From the NCBI GenBank assembly GCA_017421045.1, contig JAFQMC010000004.1, positions 1 through 64,000 on the forward strand: a stretch of DNA of 64,000 nt. Direction: 5' to 3'. The position numbers were made by a program, and so were the translations under genes. Source of the stretch: Clostridia bacterium (lineage in GTDB: Bacteria > Bacillota > Clostridia > Oscillospirales > Acutalibacteraceae). Numbering within the stretch: position 1 is the first letter of the stretch; each line of letters begins with the position of its first letter. Positions 8,192-16,692 of this stretch are shown here, piece by piece. The notes beneath the pieces were generated by a model, which saw nothing but the letters and a program-made list of their open reading frames with translations, was not told where the DNA came from and searched no databases.

Positions 8192-9250
8192 ATGTTTACT
8201 CAACTTCTGAGAGAGCAGACCTCCTGGGAAAAGCTCGGGAATTCCCGAAAACCCATTGTGCTCTACGGCACAGGCAACGGCGCCGATGCAGTGCTTGACG
8301 AATTCGAAAGACTCGGCATAAAGATAGCGGGAGTCGGAGCTTCCGAGGGCTTTGTCCGCAAAAGGGATTTTCGCGGTTTCACTGTGAAAAGCATTGCAGA
8401 CTTCGAGCAGGAGATGGGCGATTTCGTCATCGCCGTCGGCTTTGCCACCTCGGTGCCTCAGGTTATGAATTACATCAAAGAGCTTATGAAAAAGCACGAG
8501 GTACTGATGCCCGTTGTTCCCGTTTTCGGGGAAACAATCTTCAGCAGAGAATATGTAGAAAACAATATAGATACACTTAACAGTTGCCGAGAGCTCCTCC
8601 GGGATGAGGAGTCAAAACGCGTATTTGACAATTTCGTTTATTTTCATTACACAGGGGAGCTTCGCTATTTGTTCGAAACAGAATCCCAAAGAGAAGAAGC
8701 CCTCACCAACATTTTAAAACTCACGGACAAAGAGCATATGCTGGACCTTGGCGCATACCGAGGAGACACCGTTGAAGAGCTGATCTCTCTGTGCGGTGGG
8801 TACTCGAGGGTCACAGCCGTTGAGCCTGACCCGAAAACATTCCGAAAACTTCAGGAATATGCCGAGGGCAAAGAGAACATCACCTTGCTCAACTGTGCCG
8901 TGTGGAACGAGCAGACCAACCTGAGCTTTCAGGGCGGCGGAGGCAGGCAGAGTGCGTTGAGCAATCAGGGCAAAATCTCTGTGGACGCTTTTCCTGTGGA
9001 CACTATAGTAGGAGAGAGAAAAATCACCTACGTAAAGATGGACGTAGAAGGTGCCGAAAAGCAAGCCCTCGAAGGCATGAAAAAACTTGCACGTACTCAG
9101 AAGCCGAAGCTGAGCATTTCTGCCTATCACAGAACGGAGGATTTGCTCACCCTTATTCCGCTTATTCACAATCTCAATCCCGACTACCACATCTATCTGC
9201 GCCACCACCCCTACATCCCCTGCTGGGACACTAATCTCTACTGCGTATGA
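8192..9250 (+). CDS. FkbM-family methyltransferase with N-terminal Rossmann-like domain
   Basis: A 352-residue protein. An N-terminal nucleotide-binding-like domain (VLYGTGNGADAVLDEF near residue 25) is followed by a class I methyltransferase domain of the FkbM type from about residue 180: LDLGAYRGDTVEEL binds AdoMet, then VTAVEPDPKTF and YVKMDVEGAEKQAL. FkbM enzymes O-methylate sugars or secondary metabolites. The start at 8192 follows AAGGAGG. An in-frame TTG at 8159 lies within the preceding gene and is rejected. The acceptor is unknown. The gene is separate from the glycan locus. Confidence 0.85.
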   Translation: MFTQLLREQTSWEKLGNSRKPIVLYGTGNGADAVLDEFERLGIKIAGVGASEGFVRKRDFRGFTVKSIADFEQEMGDFVIAVGFATSVPQVMNYIKELMKKHEVLMPVVPVFGETIFSREYVENNIDTLNSCRELLRDEESKRVFDNFVYFHYTGELRYLFETESQREEALTNILKLTDKEHMLDLGAYRGDTVEELISLCGGYSRVTAVEPDPKTFRKLQEYAEGKENITLLNCAVWNEQTNLSFQGGGGRQSALSNQGKISVDAFPVDTIVGERKITYVKMDVEGAEKQALEGMKKLARTQKPKLSISAYHRTEDLLTLIPLIHNLNPDYHIYLRHHPYIPCWDTNLYCV

Positions 9251-9255
9251 ATATT

Positions 9256-9294
9256 GCCCCACAAGCTCTGCTCTGAGTCTGTGGGGCTTTTTTC
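9256..9294 (+). terminator. Rho-independent terminator after the FkbM gene
   Basis: The 8-bp stem GCCCCACA (9256-9263) pairs with TGTGGGGC (9280-9287), and a run of T follows. The loop is large (16 bases). Confidence 0.85.
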
Positions 9295-9300
9295 TATGCT

Positions 9301-9621
9301 TTATACCTTTGCTTCCTTCGAATACAGCAGGTCGAACAGCTCCTTTTTGTTCAGAAGTCCTGTTCGGCGCTGTCGCAGTTTTCCGTCTTCAAAGACCAAC
9401 GTGGCGGGAACGGAGCGGATATTATATTTTGCCGAAAGTTCCTTGCACTTGTCGATGTCCACCATGGCAAACTTAACATCGCTTATGCTGTGGCACACAA
9501 GCTCAATGTTTCTCAGCATACTGTGGCAGAAACTGCACCACCGGGCGGTGAAAACAACGCAGGACACCGAGTCTCCTTTGATGACCTCGCGCTCAAAATT
9601 CTCAGTAGTAAGCTCTATCAT
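9301..9621 (-). CDS. Thioredoxin-like protein
   Basis: A 106-residue single thioredoxin fold with the redox motif Cys29-Ser-Phe-Cys32 (ARWCSFCHSM), followed by VKFAMVDIDKC and the cis-proline signature SVPATLVF. The active site CSFC differs from the CGPC of housekeeping thioredoxins. No signal peptide, so it is cytoplasmic. It probably reduces disulfides; the partner is unknown. It is a single gene between two terminators. Confidence 0.85.
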   Translation of the reverse strand: MIELTTENFEREVIKGDSVSCVVFTARWCSFCHSMLRNIELVCHSISDVKFAMVDIDKCKELSAKYNIRSVPATLVFEDGKLRQRRTGLLNKKELFDLLYSKEAKV

Positions 9622-9674
9622 TCAAATCCCTCATTTCCTTATGCTTAGTGTGTGCAAAAGGGAGAGATAAACAC

Positions 9675-9716
9675 AAAACTCCGACAGGGAATCTTCCCCA
9701 TCGGAGTTTTTTAATT
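9675..9716. terminator. Terminator downstream of the transketolase genes
   Basis: The 10-bp arms AAAACTCCGA (9675-9684) and TCGGAGTTTT (9701-9710) flank a 16-base loop that has its own short GGGA/TCCC pairing. It lies 40 bases past the stop of the transketolase C-subunit on the minus strand. Confidence 0.75.
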
Positions 9717-9750
9717 TTGCTGAATTTAAAGCTCTGTATTCAAAGAAAAA

Positions 9751-10698
9751 TTATTTCTTTGCAATTTCCTCGCGGATAACCTGTGCAATACCTGTAGCAG
9801 TAAGACCGAACTTCTCAAGAAGCTCCCAGGCAGGACCAGAGTAGCCGTAGCGGTCATATACGCCAACCTTGCGCACGGGAACAGGACACTCGGAGGTAAC
9901 AACATCGCAGACTGCATCGCCGAGACCACCGATTACATTGTGCTCCTCAACAGTGATGATTCTGCCTGTCTCCTGAGCAGCCTTGATGATGATTTCGCGG
10001 TCAATGGGCTTGATGGTGTGGATGTTAATAAGGCGGACGTTCATTCCCTCTGCCTCAAGAGCCTCAACAGCCTTTCTTGCCTCGTTGACAACAAGACCTG
10101 TTGCAACAACGGTGATGTCGTTGCCCTCGTGGAGAGTGATGCCCTTGCCAAGCTCAAACTCGTAGGTATCGGGGTCGTTGAAGCTGTCAATGGCGAGTCT
10201 GCCGAGACGGATATATACGGGGCCTTCATGCTCAATAGCCGCCTTGGTAGCAGCCATCATCTCGTAGTGGTCAGCAGGACAGAGGACTGTCATGCCGGGG
10301 ATTGTACGCATCAGAGCCACATCCTCCAGACACTGGTGTGTTGCACCGTCCTCACCTGTGGAGATACCTGCGTGGCTTCCTGCAATCTTAACATTCAGAC
10401 CGGGATAACCGATAGAGTTACGAATCTGCTCGTAAGCTCTGCCGGTGGAAAACATTGCGAAAGATGCTGCAACGGGAGTCTTTCCGCAGGAAGCGAGACC
10501 TGCCGCAATACACATCATATTACCCTCTGCGATACCGCAGTCGAAGAATCTGTCGGGATATGCCTTCTGGAAAATAGAGGTCTTGGTTGCACCTGCAAGG
10601 TCTGCATCCAGAACAACGATTTTGTCATTTTCTTTTGCAAGCTCACACAGAGCCTCGCCGAAGCTCTCTCTGGTTGCTTTTGTTACTACATCAGCCAT
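9751..10698 (-). CDS. Transketolase, C-terminal subunit
   Basis: A 315-residue protein covering the pyrimidine-binding and C-terminal domains of transketolase. It has the conserved stretch ISTGEDGATHQCLEDVALMR, GMTVLCPAD, and the end region TVEEHNVIGGLGDAV. With the N-terminal subunit it forms a thiamine-diphosphate enzyme that moves two-carbon units between ketose and aldose phosphates in the non-oxidative pentose phosphate pathway. The start is the ATG at 10698, which shares one base with the TGA of the upstream subunit gene, so translation is coupled. The split form is common in Clostridia. Confidence 0.93.
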   Translation of the reverse strand: MADVVTKATRESFGEALCELAKENDKIVVLDADLAGATKTSIFQKAYPDRFFDCGIAEGNMMCIAAGLASCGKTPVAASFAMFSTGRAYEQIRNSIGYPGLNVKIAGSHAGISTGEDGATHQCLEDVALMRTIPGMTVLCPADHYEMMAATKAAIEHEGPVYIRLGRLAIDSFNDPDTYEFELGKGITLHEGNDITVVATGLVVNEARKAVEALEAEGMNVRLINIHTIKPIDREIIIKAAQETGRIITVEEHNVIGGLGDAVCDVVTSECPVPVRKVGVYDRYGYSGPAWELLEKFGLTATGIAQVIREEIAKK

Positions 10699-11546
10699 CA
10701 GCACTCACCCTCCAATTCTGCAATAGTAGCCTGAAGCTCTGCACAGGCCTTCTCATACTCTTCTTTGTTCGGTCCCTTGCCGTGCCAGTCAACCTGATTC
10801 TCCATAAAGGAAACGCCCTTGCCCTTGACAGTTTTTGCAAGGATTGCGGTGGGCTGGCCCTTCACGGTCTTAGCCTTCTCAAAAGCGGCCTCAATATCGT
10901 CGAAGGAATGGCCGTCTATCTTAATAACGTTAAAGCCGAAGCTCTCAAACTTCTTGTCCAGAGGCTCAATACCGCAGACTTCTGCAACAGGGCCGTCAAT
11001 CTGCAGGCCGTTCTGGTCAACGATGACTGTCAGGTTATCAAGCTTGTTGTGAGCAGCAAACATTGCAGATTCCCAGACCTGACCCTCTTCGCATTCACCG
11101 TCGCCGAGGATTGCGTATACGCGGTAGTCCTTCTTGTCGTATTTAGCAGCCAGCGCCATACCGCAAGCGGCAGACACACCCTGACCCAGAGAACCTGTGC
11201 TCATATCGATGCCGGGTGTACCCTTCATATCGGGATGACCCTGAAGCATTGCGCCTACATGGCGGAGCTTTGTAAGCTCGTCCCAATCGAAGAAGCCCTT
11301 AAGTGCCAGCACTGCGTAAAGGCTGGGACAGCAGTGTCCCTTTGATAATACAAAGCGATCCCTGTCCGCCATTTGGGGGTTCTGGGGATCAACGTTCATC
11401 TCTTTAAAGTAAAGATAGGTCATAATATCTGCGGCAGAAAGTGAACCGCCGGGATGACCCGACTTGGCATTGAATGTGCCGATAATTGCGCCCAGTCTTG
11501 CTTTTGCCGCAAGGACTCTGAGCTGACGTTTTTCAGAATTATTCAT
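10698..11546 (-). CDS. Transketolase, N-terminal subunit
   Basis: A 282-residue thiamine-diphosphate-binding half of a split transketolase. It shows GHPGGSLSAADIMTYLYF, the GDGECEEGQVWE metal-diphosphate motif and the DQNGLQIDG segment. Together with the adjacent C-subunit it equals one bacterial transketolase of about 600 residues. It is first in a two-gene operon with a divergent promoter region shared with coaX. Confidence 0.94.
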   Translation of the reverse strand: MNNSEKRQLRVLAAKARLGAIIGTFNAKSGHPGGSLSAADIMTYLYFKEMNVDPQNPQMADRDRFVLSKGHCCPSLYAVLALKGFFDWDELTKLRHVGAMLQGHPDMKGTPGIDMSTGSLGQGVSAACGMALAAKYDKKDYRVYAILGDGECEEGQVWESAMFAAHNKLDNLTVIVDQNGLQIDGPVAEVCGIEPLDKKFESFGFNVIKIDGHSFDDIEAAFEKAKTVKGQPTAILAKTVKGKGVSFMENQVDWHGKGPNKEEYEKACAELQATIAELEGEC

Positions 11547-11720
11547 AGCAACTACCCCTTTTAAAGCTAATTACATTATTACGATATTATATTATCACAC
11601 GTTCTCACTGCTATATTTACTTTATGCAAAAATAAAGGGGATTTTTTCTTTTTTGTAAATTTGAACAAAAACCCACCCCTATCCTGCCTTAAATATCATC
11701 ACATAATAAGCTTTATTCAT

Positions 11721-11749
11721 TTGCAATCTGAGTGATTTTGAAATATAAT
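11721..11749 (+). promoter_or_regulatory. Promoter of coaX, giving a very short leader
   Basis: TTGCAA (11721-11726), 17 bases, TATAAT (11744-11749). Transcription should begin near 11756, only about 10 bases before the ATG at 11766 and just after an in-frame ATG at 11754. The coaX message may therefore be leaderless or nearly so. Confidence 0.75.
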
Positions 11750-11765
11750 ATATATGGTGATATTT

Positions 11766-12530
11766 ATGCTTCTTGTAATAGATATAGGCAATACCAACAT
11801 CAAGTTCGGTCTTTTTGAGAAAGAGGAGCTTGTGATGCTGGCTCGTGTCTCCACGGACAGAACCAAGACCGCCGACGAATTCGCAGGCGAGATTCACGCT
11901 GTATTCGGGGTATACGGCTATGACGAAAAAATGATTGACGGCTGTATCATCTCGAGCGTTGTGCCTCAGGTGTTGCGTACAGTGAAGGCGGCTGTAAAAA
12001 CCACAGTGGGCATTGAACCCCTGGTGGTAGGTCCCGGCATCAAGACAGGACTCAACATCAAAATCGACAATCCCTCATCCACAGGTGCAGACCTTGTGAC
12101 GGGCTGTGTGGCGGCACTCAACCTCTACGGTGCGCCCTCTGTTGTACTCAGCCTCGGCACCGCCACAACCATCATCGTCCTTGACAAATCGGGCGCAATG
12201 GTGGGTGGCTCTATTGCTCCGGGTGTCAGCATATCAATGATGGCGCTCTCGGACAAGACAGCGCTTCTGCCCTCGGTTGCTATGGAAGCTCCCGAGCGTG
12301 TCATCGGCAGAAACACCGACGAGTGTATCCGCTCAGGCGTGGTGCTCGGCAATGCCTGCATGATTGACGGTATGATTGACCGCATCAACAAGGAGCTGGG
12401 CACAGAGTGTACTGTCGTTGCAACAGGCGGAATCGCTCAGGAGATTATCCCCAGTTGCACTCACGACATCATCATCCGCGATGACCTGATGCTTCAGGGA
12501 CTGCGGATCATTTACGAGAAGAACAACTGA
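11766..12530 (+). CDS. coaX: Type III pantothenate kinase
   Basis: A 254-residue CoaX that phosphorylates pantothenate, the first step of coenzyme A synthesis. It has the acetate-kinase-superfamily P-loop DIGNTNIKFGLF at the N-terminus, GADLVTGCVAA with the catalytic aspartate, GTATTIIVLD, and the GGSIAPGVSIS stretch. This form uses no classical Walker motif and is not feedback-inhibited by CoA. The start at 11766 gives the usual N-terminus. ATG at 11754 would add four residues and falls at or before the predicted transcript start. An ECF transporter S component and birA follow in the same direction. Confidence 0.95.
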   Translation: MLLVIDIGNTNIKFGLFEKEELVMLARVSTDRTKTADEFAGEIHAVFGVYGYDEKMIDGCIISSVVPQVLRTVKAAVKTTVGIEPLVVGPGIKTGLNIKIDNPSSTGADLVTGCVAALNLYGAPSVVLSLGTATTIIVLDKSGAMVGGSIAPGVSISMMALSDKTALLPSVAMEAPERVIGRNTDECIRSGVVLGNACMIDGMIDRINKELGTECTVVATGGIAQEIIPSCTHDIIIRDDLMLQGLRIIYEKNN

Positions 12531-12542
12531 TTCATACACCTT

Positions 12543-12580
12543 ACAAATCAGGCGCAAAGCCTGCATATCAGATTTGTTTT
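12543..12580 (+). other. Hairpin in the coaX-transporter gap
   Basis: An outer pair ACAAATC (12543-12549) with GATTTGT (12571-12577) and an inner pair CAGGC (12549-12553) with GCCTG (12559-12563), followed by TTTTC. It could be a weak terminator or processing signal that lowers expression of the downstream transporter. No riboswitch fold is recognisable. Confidence 0.45.
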
Positions 12581-12660
12581 CATACGGCTTTCTCTCAGAG
12601 CAAAACCGTAAATTATACAGCGTCTCACTTTATAAAAAGGAGACAGCAGGAGGAATTTAT

Positions 12661-13281
12661 ATGACAACAAAGAGAAAATCAACCATCAATCCGTTGGTCG
12701 TGGAAATGACAATGACTGCGTTTCTGGCAGCATTGATTCTTCTGATGACCTTCACTCCCATCGGATACATACCCATTGGTCCTGTCAAGATGACCCTGCT
12801 CACACTGCCCGTGGCGGTGGGTAGCGTTGTTCTTGGTATGAGAAGCGGTCTTATTTTGGGCGGTGTGTTCGGACTTACAAGCTTTTACACCTGCTTCGGT
12901 ATGGATGCAGTCGGCAATGTTCTCTTGGGCATCAACCCCTTTTTCACATTTATTATGTGTGTTGTGCCGAGACTTCTGTGCGGATTTTTGCCCGCTCTGA
13001 TTTACAAGGGAATAAGCGCAAACGGCACAAAGCGCACCTGGTTTGCAATCCCTGTAGCAACCGCAAGCGTTGCTGTTATCAACACGGTTTTATTCCTCGG
13101 CTCCATGTGGCTCTTCTTCGGAAACAGCCTCAGTGATGTTGTGGGTGTTGCAATCGACAACATATTAGCACTGTTTGCACTTTTTGCAGGCACCAACGGA
13201 CTCATCGAAATCGCTGTCAACATTGTAATAGGAACTGCAATTTGCAAGCCTTTGACTTTACTGAAGAAAAGATTAGTATAA
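12661..13281 (+). CDS. ECF transporter S component, probably for pantothenate (PanT-like)
   Basis: A 206-residue integral membrane protein with about six helices. It contains YIPIGPVKMTLLTLPVAVGS, which fits ECF substrate-binding subunits. These pair with a shared EcfAA'T energising module encoded elsewhere. The start at 12661 follows AGGAGGAAT. The gene lies between coaX (pantothenate kinase) and birA (biotin ligase) and overlaps birA by one base. The substrate is therefore most likely pantothenate, with biotin the main alternative. The sequence looks less like BioY than like the pantothenate-type S proteins, but this is by eye only. Confidence 0.75.
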   Translation: MTTKRKSTINPLVVEMTMTAFLAALILLMTFTPIGYIPIGPVKMTLLTLPVAVGSVVLGMRSGLILGGVFGLTSFYTCFGMDAVGNVLLGINPFFTFIMCVVPRLLCGFLPALIYKGISANGTKRTWFAIPVATASVAVINTVLFLGSMWLFFGNSLSDVVGVAIDNILALFALFAGTNGLIEIAVNIVIGTAICKPLTLLKKRLV

Positions 13282-13991
13282 TGAATTTATCCCTTAACAC
13301 AATAAAACTTAAGAGCGTTGATTCAACCAACAACTATGCGAAGGCTCTCCTGAAATCGGGAGAGCCTTTAATGCCGTATACGGTTATATATACAAAAGAA
13401 CAGACAAAGGGCCGCGGCAGACTCGGCAGGTCATGGCACAGCAAAGAGGAAGAGAGTCTGTGTATGAGTCTCATTATCCCGAACATCAGAAGCTCGGGGA
13501 TAACCCTGCTGTGCGCTTTGGGAGTGCACAGAGCGCTTCGCAGGCTGTGTCCTCAGAAGCTCCAAATAAAATGGCCCAATGACATTATCTGTGAAAACAA
13601 AAAGCTCTGCGGAATCCTCACGGAAGGTGTAAAGGGATTTGCCGTTGCAGGTATCGGAATAAACTTAAACAGCACCGATTTTCCTGCGGATATTGCCCAC
13701 AAGGCAACCTCTCTCAGAGTTCTCACGGGTAAACTCTTTGACGGCGAAGAACTGTGCAGAGAGATAGCAACCTCCGTGTTCGAAACCATAGAAGAATACG
13801 GCGGTATGCTCACGGAAGACGCCATTCGGGAATACACCCCCTTGTGTGCAAATATGGGCAGAGAGGTAACTGCGGAAAACGCAAAGGGTATCGCCACGGG
13901 CATAGACCCTGACGGCTCTTTGAAAATCGCAACCGAAAAGGGCATCGCAAATATATCCTTCGGCGAGGTTATCGTCACGGATATTTATTGA
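13281..13991 (+). CDS. birA: Biotin--[acetyl-CoA-carboxylase] ligase without DNA-binding domain
   Basis: A 236-residue enzyme that attaches biotin to carboxylase or decarboxylase biotin domains through biotinyl-AMP. It shows SVDSTNNYAK, the biotin/ATP loop GRGRLGRSW, KWPNDII, and a C-terminal SH3-like domain. It lacks the N-terminal helix-turn-helix of bifunctional BirA, so it cannot repress biotin genes itself. The ATG at 13281 shares one base with the stop of the transporter gene (TAATG), showing coupling. Confidence 0.92.
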   Translation: MNLSLNTIKLKSVDSTNNYAKALLKSGEPLMPYTVIYTKEQTKGRGRLGRSWHSKEEESLCMSLIIPNIRSSGITLLCALGVHRALRRLCPQKLQIKWPNDIICENKKLCGILTEGVKGFAVAGIGINLNSTDFPADIAHKATSLRVLTGKLFDGEELCREIATSVFETIEEYGGMLTEDAIREYTPLCANMGREVTAENAKGIATGIDPDGSLKIATEKGIANISFGEVIVTDIY

Positions 13992-14012
13992 TATTTTAAC
14001 GGAGGCACGTAT

Positions 14013-14522
14013 ATGAACAACTTCAAAGAAATCACAGCTCAAAAGCTCACCCTGAATCCCTTTACTAAAATCGGCAAGGAATGGATGCTCATCACCGCAG
14101 GCAACCAAGAGAAATTCAACACCATGACCGCCAGCTGGGGCGGACTCGGGGTGCTTTGGAACAAAGACGTGGCGTTCACCTTTGTGCGTCCATGCCGATA
14201 CACCTTTGAGTTCACCGAGGAAAGCGACTTCTTCTCCCTTTGCTTTTTCGGCGAAGACTGCAGGGAGGCACTGAACCTCTGCGGTACTAAGTCGGGCAGA
14301 GACTGCGACAAGGTGAAAGAGGCAAACCTGACTCCTGTTTTTGTTGACGGTGTGCCCTGTTTTGAGGAGGCAAAGCTTGTGCTGATTTGTAAAAAGCTCT
14401 ATGCTCAACCCATGGACAAAGCCTTTGCACTCACTCAGGATGTCACAAAGCACTACGGCGAAAACGAACCCTACCACACGATGTACGCAGGCGAAATCAT
14501 AAAGGCTCTTACAAAAGAATAA
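14013..14522 (+). CDS. Flavin reductase-like FMN-binding split-barrel protein
   Basis: A 169-residue protein of the flavin reductase-like family: a conserved N-terminal region with the NTMTASWGGLG turn that contacts flavin, then VAFTFVRPCRYTFEF and CGTKSGRD. Such proteins bind FMN and act as NAD(P)H-flavin reductases or similar. It follows birA by 21 bases behind GGAGG and may share its transcript. The specific reaction is unknown. Confidence 0.85.
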   Translation: MNNFKEITAQKLTLNPFTKIGKEWMLITAGNQEKFNTMTASWGGLGVLWNKDVAFTFVRPCRYTFEFTEESDFFSLCFFGEDCREALNLCGTKSGRDCDKVKEANLTPVFVDGVPCFEEAKLVLICKKLYAQPMDKAFALTQDVTKHYGENEPYHTMYAGEIIKALTKE

Positions 14523-14535
14523 GCAACACGCAAAA

Positions 14536-14573
14536 ACTCCCCGAAGCATCAGAAAACTTCGGGGAGTATTTTT
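14536..14573. terminator. Bidirectional terminator
   Basis: The 11-bp arms ACTCCCCGAAG (14536-14546) and CTTCGGGGAGT (14557-14567), with T on one side and A on the other, sit between the convergent flavin reductase and HdeD-like genes. Confidence 0.88.
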
Positions 14574-14582
14574 ATGAGTAAA

Positions 14583-15131
14583 TTATCTGCGGGATTTTAC
14601 AAAGCAACGGCTCACTACAAGCACTGCCGCAATAAGAAGCAGAAAGGTCACGCTGTAGTTGCAGAGCTTCATCGCCTCGGAGATAAGCAGTAAATCCGAC
14701 ACGGGCTTTACATAGAGGGAGAGTCCGCCCAGCACTGCAAGCACTCCCGTTGCAATCATTAAGACCCTGCCGAAATTGCGGCCTGAGTGAGCTGCCCGTG
14801 CAATCTGGGACACACCCAGCATCATCAGCCAGATACCCATAATGTACACAAGGCTCACGGTAAACAGAGCGTTGTCCACATAGGAGAATATATAGGCGAG
14901 TCCGCAGAAAAAGGAAATGATGCCGTCAAAGAGCAGCCATCCGCTCCCCTGTGCTCTGACACCTGCCGTAAAAAACGCCAGCACGCTGATGACACCGAAA
15001 ATCACCAGTGCGATACCGCAGACCGTACCCTGTCCCATAACCTGAGACAAGCCCGAAACAACACCCCACAGAGCGGCAACCCCGAGGAATATTGCAGATA
15101 CAATCCAGAATGCGTTAAGTGTTTTCTTCAT
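14583..15131 (-). CDS. HdeD/DUF308-like membrane protein
   Basis: A 182-residue protein made almost wholly of six hydrophobic helices in repeated pairs, with a GSGWLLFDGIISFFCGL segment typical of HdeD-like proteins. HdeD is linked to acid resistance in enterobacteria; here no role can be given. It overlaps the upstream cohesin-like gene by 17 bases and is the last gene of the gltX-started minus-strand run. Confidence 0.75.
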   Translation of the reverse strand: MKKTLNAFWIVSAIFLGVAALWGVVSGLSQVMGQGTVCGIALVIFGVISVLAFFTAGVRAQGSGWLLFDGIISFFCGLAYIFSYVDNALFTVSLVYIMGIWLMMLGVSQIARAAHSGRNFGRVLMIATGVLAVLGGLSLYVKPVSDLLLISEAMKLCNYSVTFLLLIAAVLVVSRCFVKSRR

Positions 15132-15924
15132 ATTTCTGCCTCGCTTTCTCCTGTTTGCTTTTTTGGTTTTGAGAAACTTCTTCCTTTTCTAAAGGAACGG
15201 GATGCTTGTCTTTTTGCCTCTGATTTCTTGCGCCGAATTTATATGCGACGAAAACAAAAGCGCAAATCACCGCAACTGTTCCCACGCAAACTGCAACTAT
15301 CAGACCCGTTTCGGGTGAGTCTGCAAAAAGTCTTTTTGCTTCAAACTCCTCCCTGTCTGCAGGCTCAGCTTCAGTCACAGCTTCTTCGGTGATATATGTC
15401 TCTTTTTCCGACTTACTGCCCGCGTAGGTTTTGCCCTTTGCGGCAGAAATCACGGTTATCTTTGAGTCGTTACATGACACGACTTCTGACATCTTGGAAT
15501 CAATATCTATTACATCGCTGACACTGAGGGAAATATCGCTGGTTCCCTCTGCAAGCGCCATGAAGCTGAAGGTCGCAAGCTGAGGCGATTCATCGCAAGG
15601 TATGCCCTCCTTGGCGATAAAAACCGATGTAAGTTTACCGCTTTCGTCTATGCTCACCTTATTCTCTGCATTCTCATAAAGGCAGTCGGCGTCCCTATAC
15701 TCAAGCACCGACGGGTCATACCGAAGCTCCGCCGCGAATGCACCGAGGGTACACCCTCCGCGCGCCACAAGCGTCACCTCAAAGAGTCTGCCCTTTGAAG
15801 CGGTTGCATCGCTGAGGGAAAAGCTCATGTCCTCTGTGGCGAAAGCCGTCGGCAGCACTGACAAAGCAAGCACAAGCACCGCCGAAAGCACCATGGCGAA
15901 GCGCCTGCATCCTGCCCTGCTCAT
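15115..15924 (-). CDS. Secreted membrane-anchored protein with a cohesin-like domain
   Basis: A 269-residue protein. A signal peptide (about 1-30, ending TAFA) precedes one beta-sandwich domain of cohesin/carbohydrate-binding type. That domain shows the sequence MSFSLSDATASKGRLFEVTL, then LGAFAAELRYDPSVLEYRDA and TFSFMALAEGTSDISL. A short linker rich in Lys/Glu, a transmembrane helix (TGLIVAVCVGTVAVICAFVF) and a basic tail follow. The domain would face outward. Cohesins bind dockerins in cellulosomes; a single one on a membrane anchor could display a partner, but binding is unproven. The start at 15924 overlaps the SDR stop by four bases (ATGA). Confidence 0.75.
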   Translation of the reverse strand: MSRAGCRRFAMVLSAVLVLALSVLPTAFATEDMSFSLSDATASKGRLFEVTLVARGGCTLGAFAAELRYDPSVLEYRDADCLYENAENKVSIDESGKLTSVFIAKEGIPCDESPQLATFSFMALAEGTSDISLSVSDVIDIDSKMSEVVSCNDSKITVISAAKGKTYAGSKSEKETYITEEAVTEAEPADREEFEAKRLFADSPETGLIVAVCVGTVAVICAFVFVAYKFGARNQRQKDKHPVPLEKEEVSQNQKSKQEKARQKYEENT

Positions 15925-16658
15925 ATGACGAAACCGCCGTTGACACCCAGTATCTGGCCTGTGACGAACTCTGCTCTTTCGCTGCACAGAAAAGCCACCA
16001 TGTCGGCAATATCCTTGGGTTTGCCAAGTCTCTGAAGGGGTGTTTCCTCCTCAAGTGCCGAGATGGTCTCCGAGTCAAAATCCGACATCATATCCGTCAT
16101 CACAACACCGGGACAAACACAATTAACCCTCACACCCGAGGGAGCAAGCTCCTTGGCGAGAGCCTTGGTCATGCCGATGAGTCCTGCCTTTGCGGCGCTG
16201 TAATGCACCTCGCAGGAAGCACCCACCTGACCCCACATAGAGCTGATGTTCACAATGACACCGCTCTTCTGATTTATCATATATTTTGCAGCTGCACGGC
16301 TACAGTTGAAAGCTCCTGTCAGGTTGGTGCCGAGCATGCGAGACCAATCCTCGTCGGTAATATCCGTGAAAAGCTTCTGCTGTGCCACGCCTGCGTTGTT
16401 CACAAGCACATCAACACTGCATCCGAAGTCCCTTGCCGCCGCTTCAATCAGAGCGTCAGCTTCGCAGGAAAGAGCCACGTCCGCCTTCACCGCCTTGGCG
16501 CCTACGCCGTAACCGCTCATGATAACATCACAGAGCTGTTCGGCACGCTCACGGCTTTGCTTGTAGCCGATGACAATATCGTGTCCGCTCTTTGCAAGAG
16601 CTATGGCACAGGCGGCACCGATACCCCGTGCTCCGCCGGTCACAATTGCGGTTTTCAT
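15921..16658 (-). CDS. Short-chain dehydrogenase/reductase (FabG-like)
   Basis: A 245-residue classical SDR with the cofactor motif TGGARGIG near the N-terminus, NNAG, a catalytic Ser region and Y-x-x-x-K (HYSAAKAG), and a C-terminal TGQILGVNGG. It uses NAD(P)H. Family members include 3-oxoacyl-ACP reductase FabG and the elongation-factor-P 5-aminopentanone reductase (YmfI). Its place away from other fatty-acid genes and next to tRNA synthetase genes makes the second plausible, but the sequence does not decide. It lies 34 bases after glnS. Confidence 0.85.
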   Translation of the reverse strand: MKTAIVTGGARGIGAACAIALAKSGHDIVIGYKQSRERAEQLCDVIMSGYGVGAKAVKADVALSCEADALIEAAARDFGCSVDVLVNNAGVAQQKLFTDITDEDWSRMLGTNLTGAFNCSRAAAKYMINQKSGVIVNISSMWGQVGASCEVHYSAAKAGLIGMTKALAKELAPSGVRVNCVCPGVVMTDMMSDFDSETISALEEETPLQRLGKPKDIADMVAFLCSERAEFVTGQILGVNGGFVI

Positions 16659-16692
16659 ACAGAAGCCTCCAGTTCGCTGAAACTACTAAAAA

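Noticed and set aside
12543..12580. Riboswitch before the vitamin transporter
   Set aside because: Only simple nested hairpins are visible, with no conserved TPP, cobalamin or FMN aptamer features.
12661..13281. BioY biotin transporter
   Set aside because: It is possible because birA follows. However, coaX precedes it and the sequence pattern looks closer to pantothenate-type S components, so a firm biotin call is not supported.
14013..14522. Part of the biotin operon with a biotin role
   Set aside because: The flavin reductase-like fold gives no link to biotin. Proximity alone is weak evidence.
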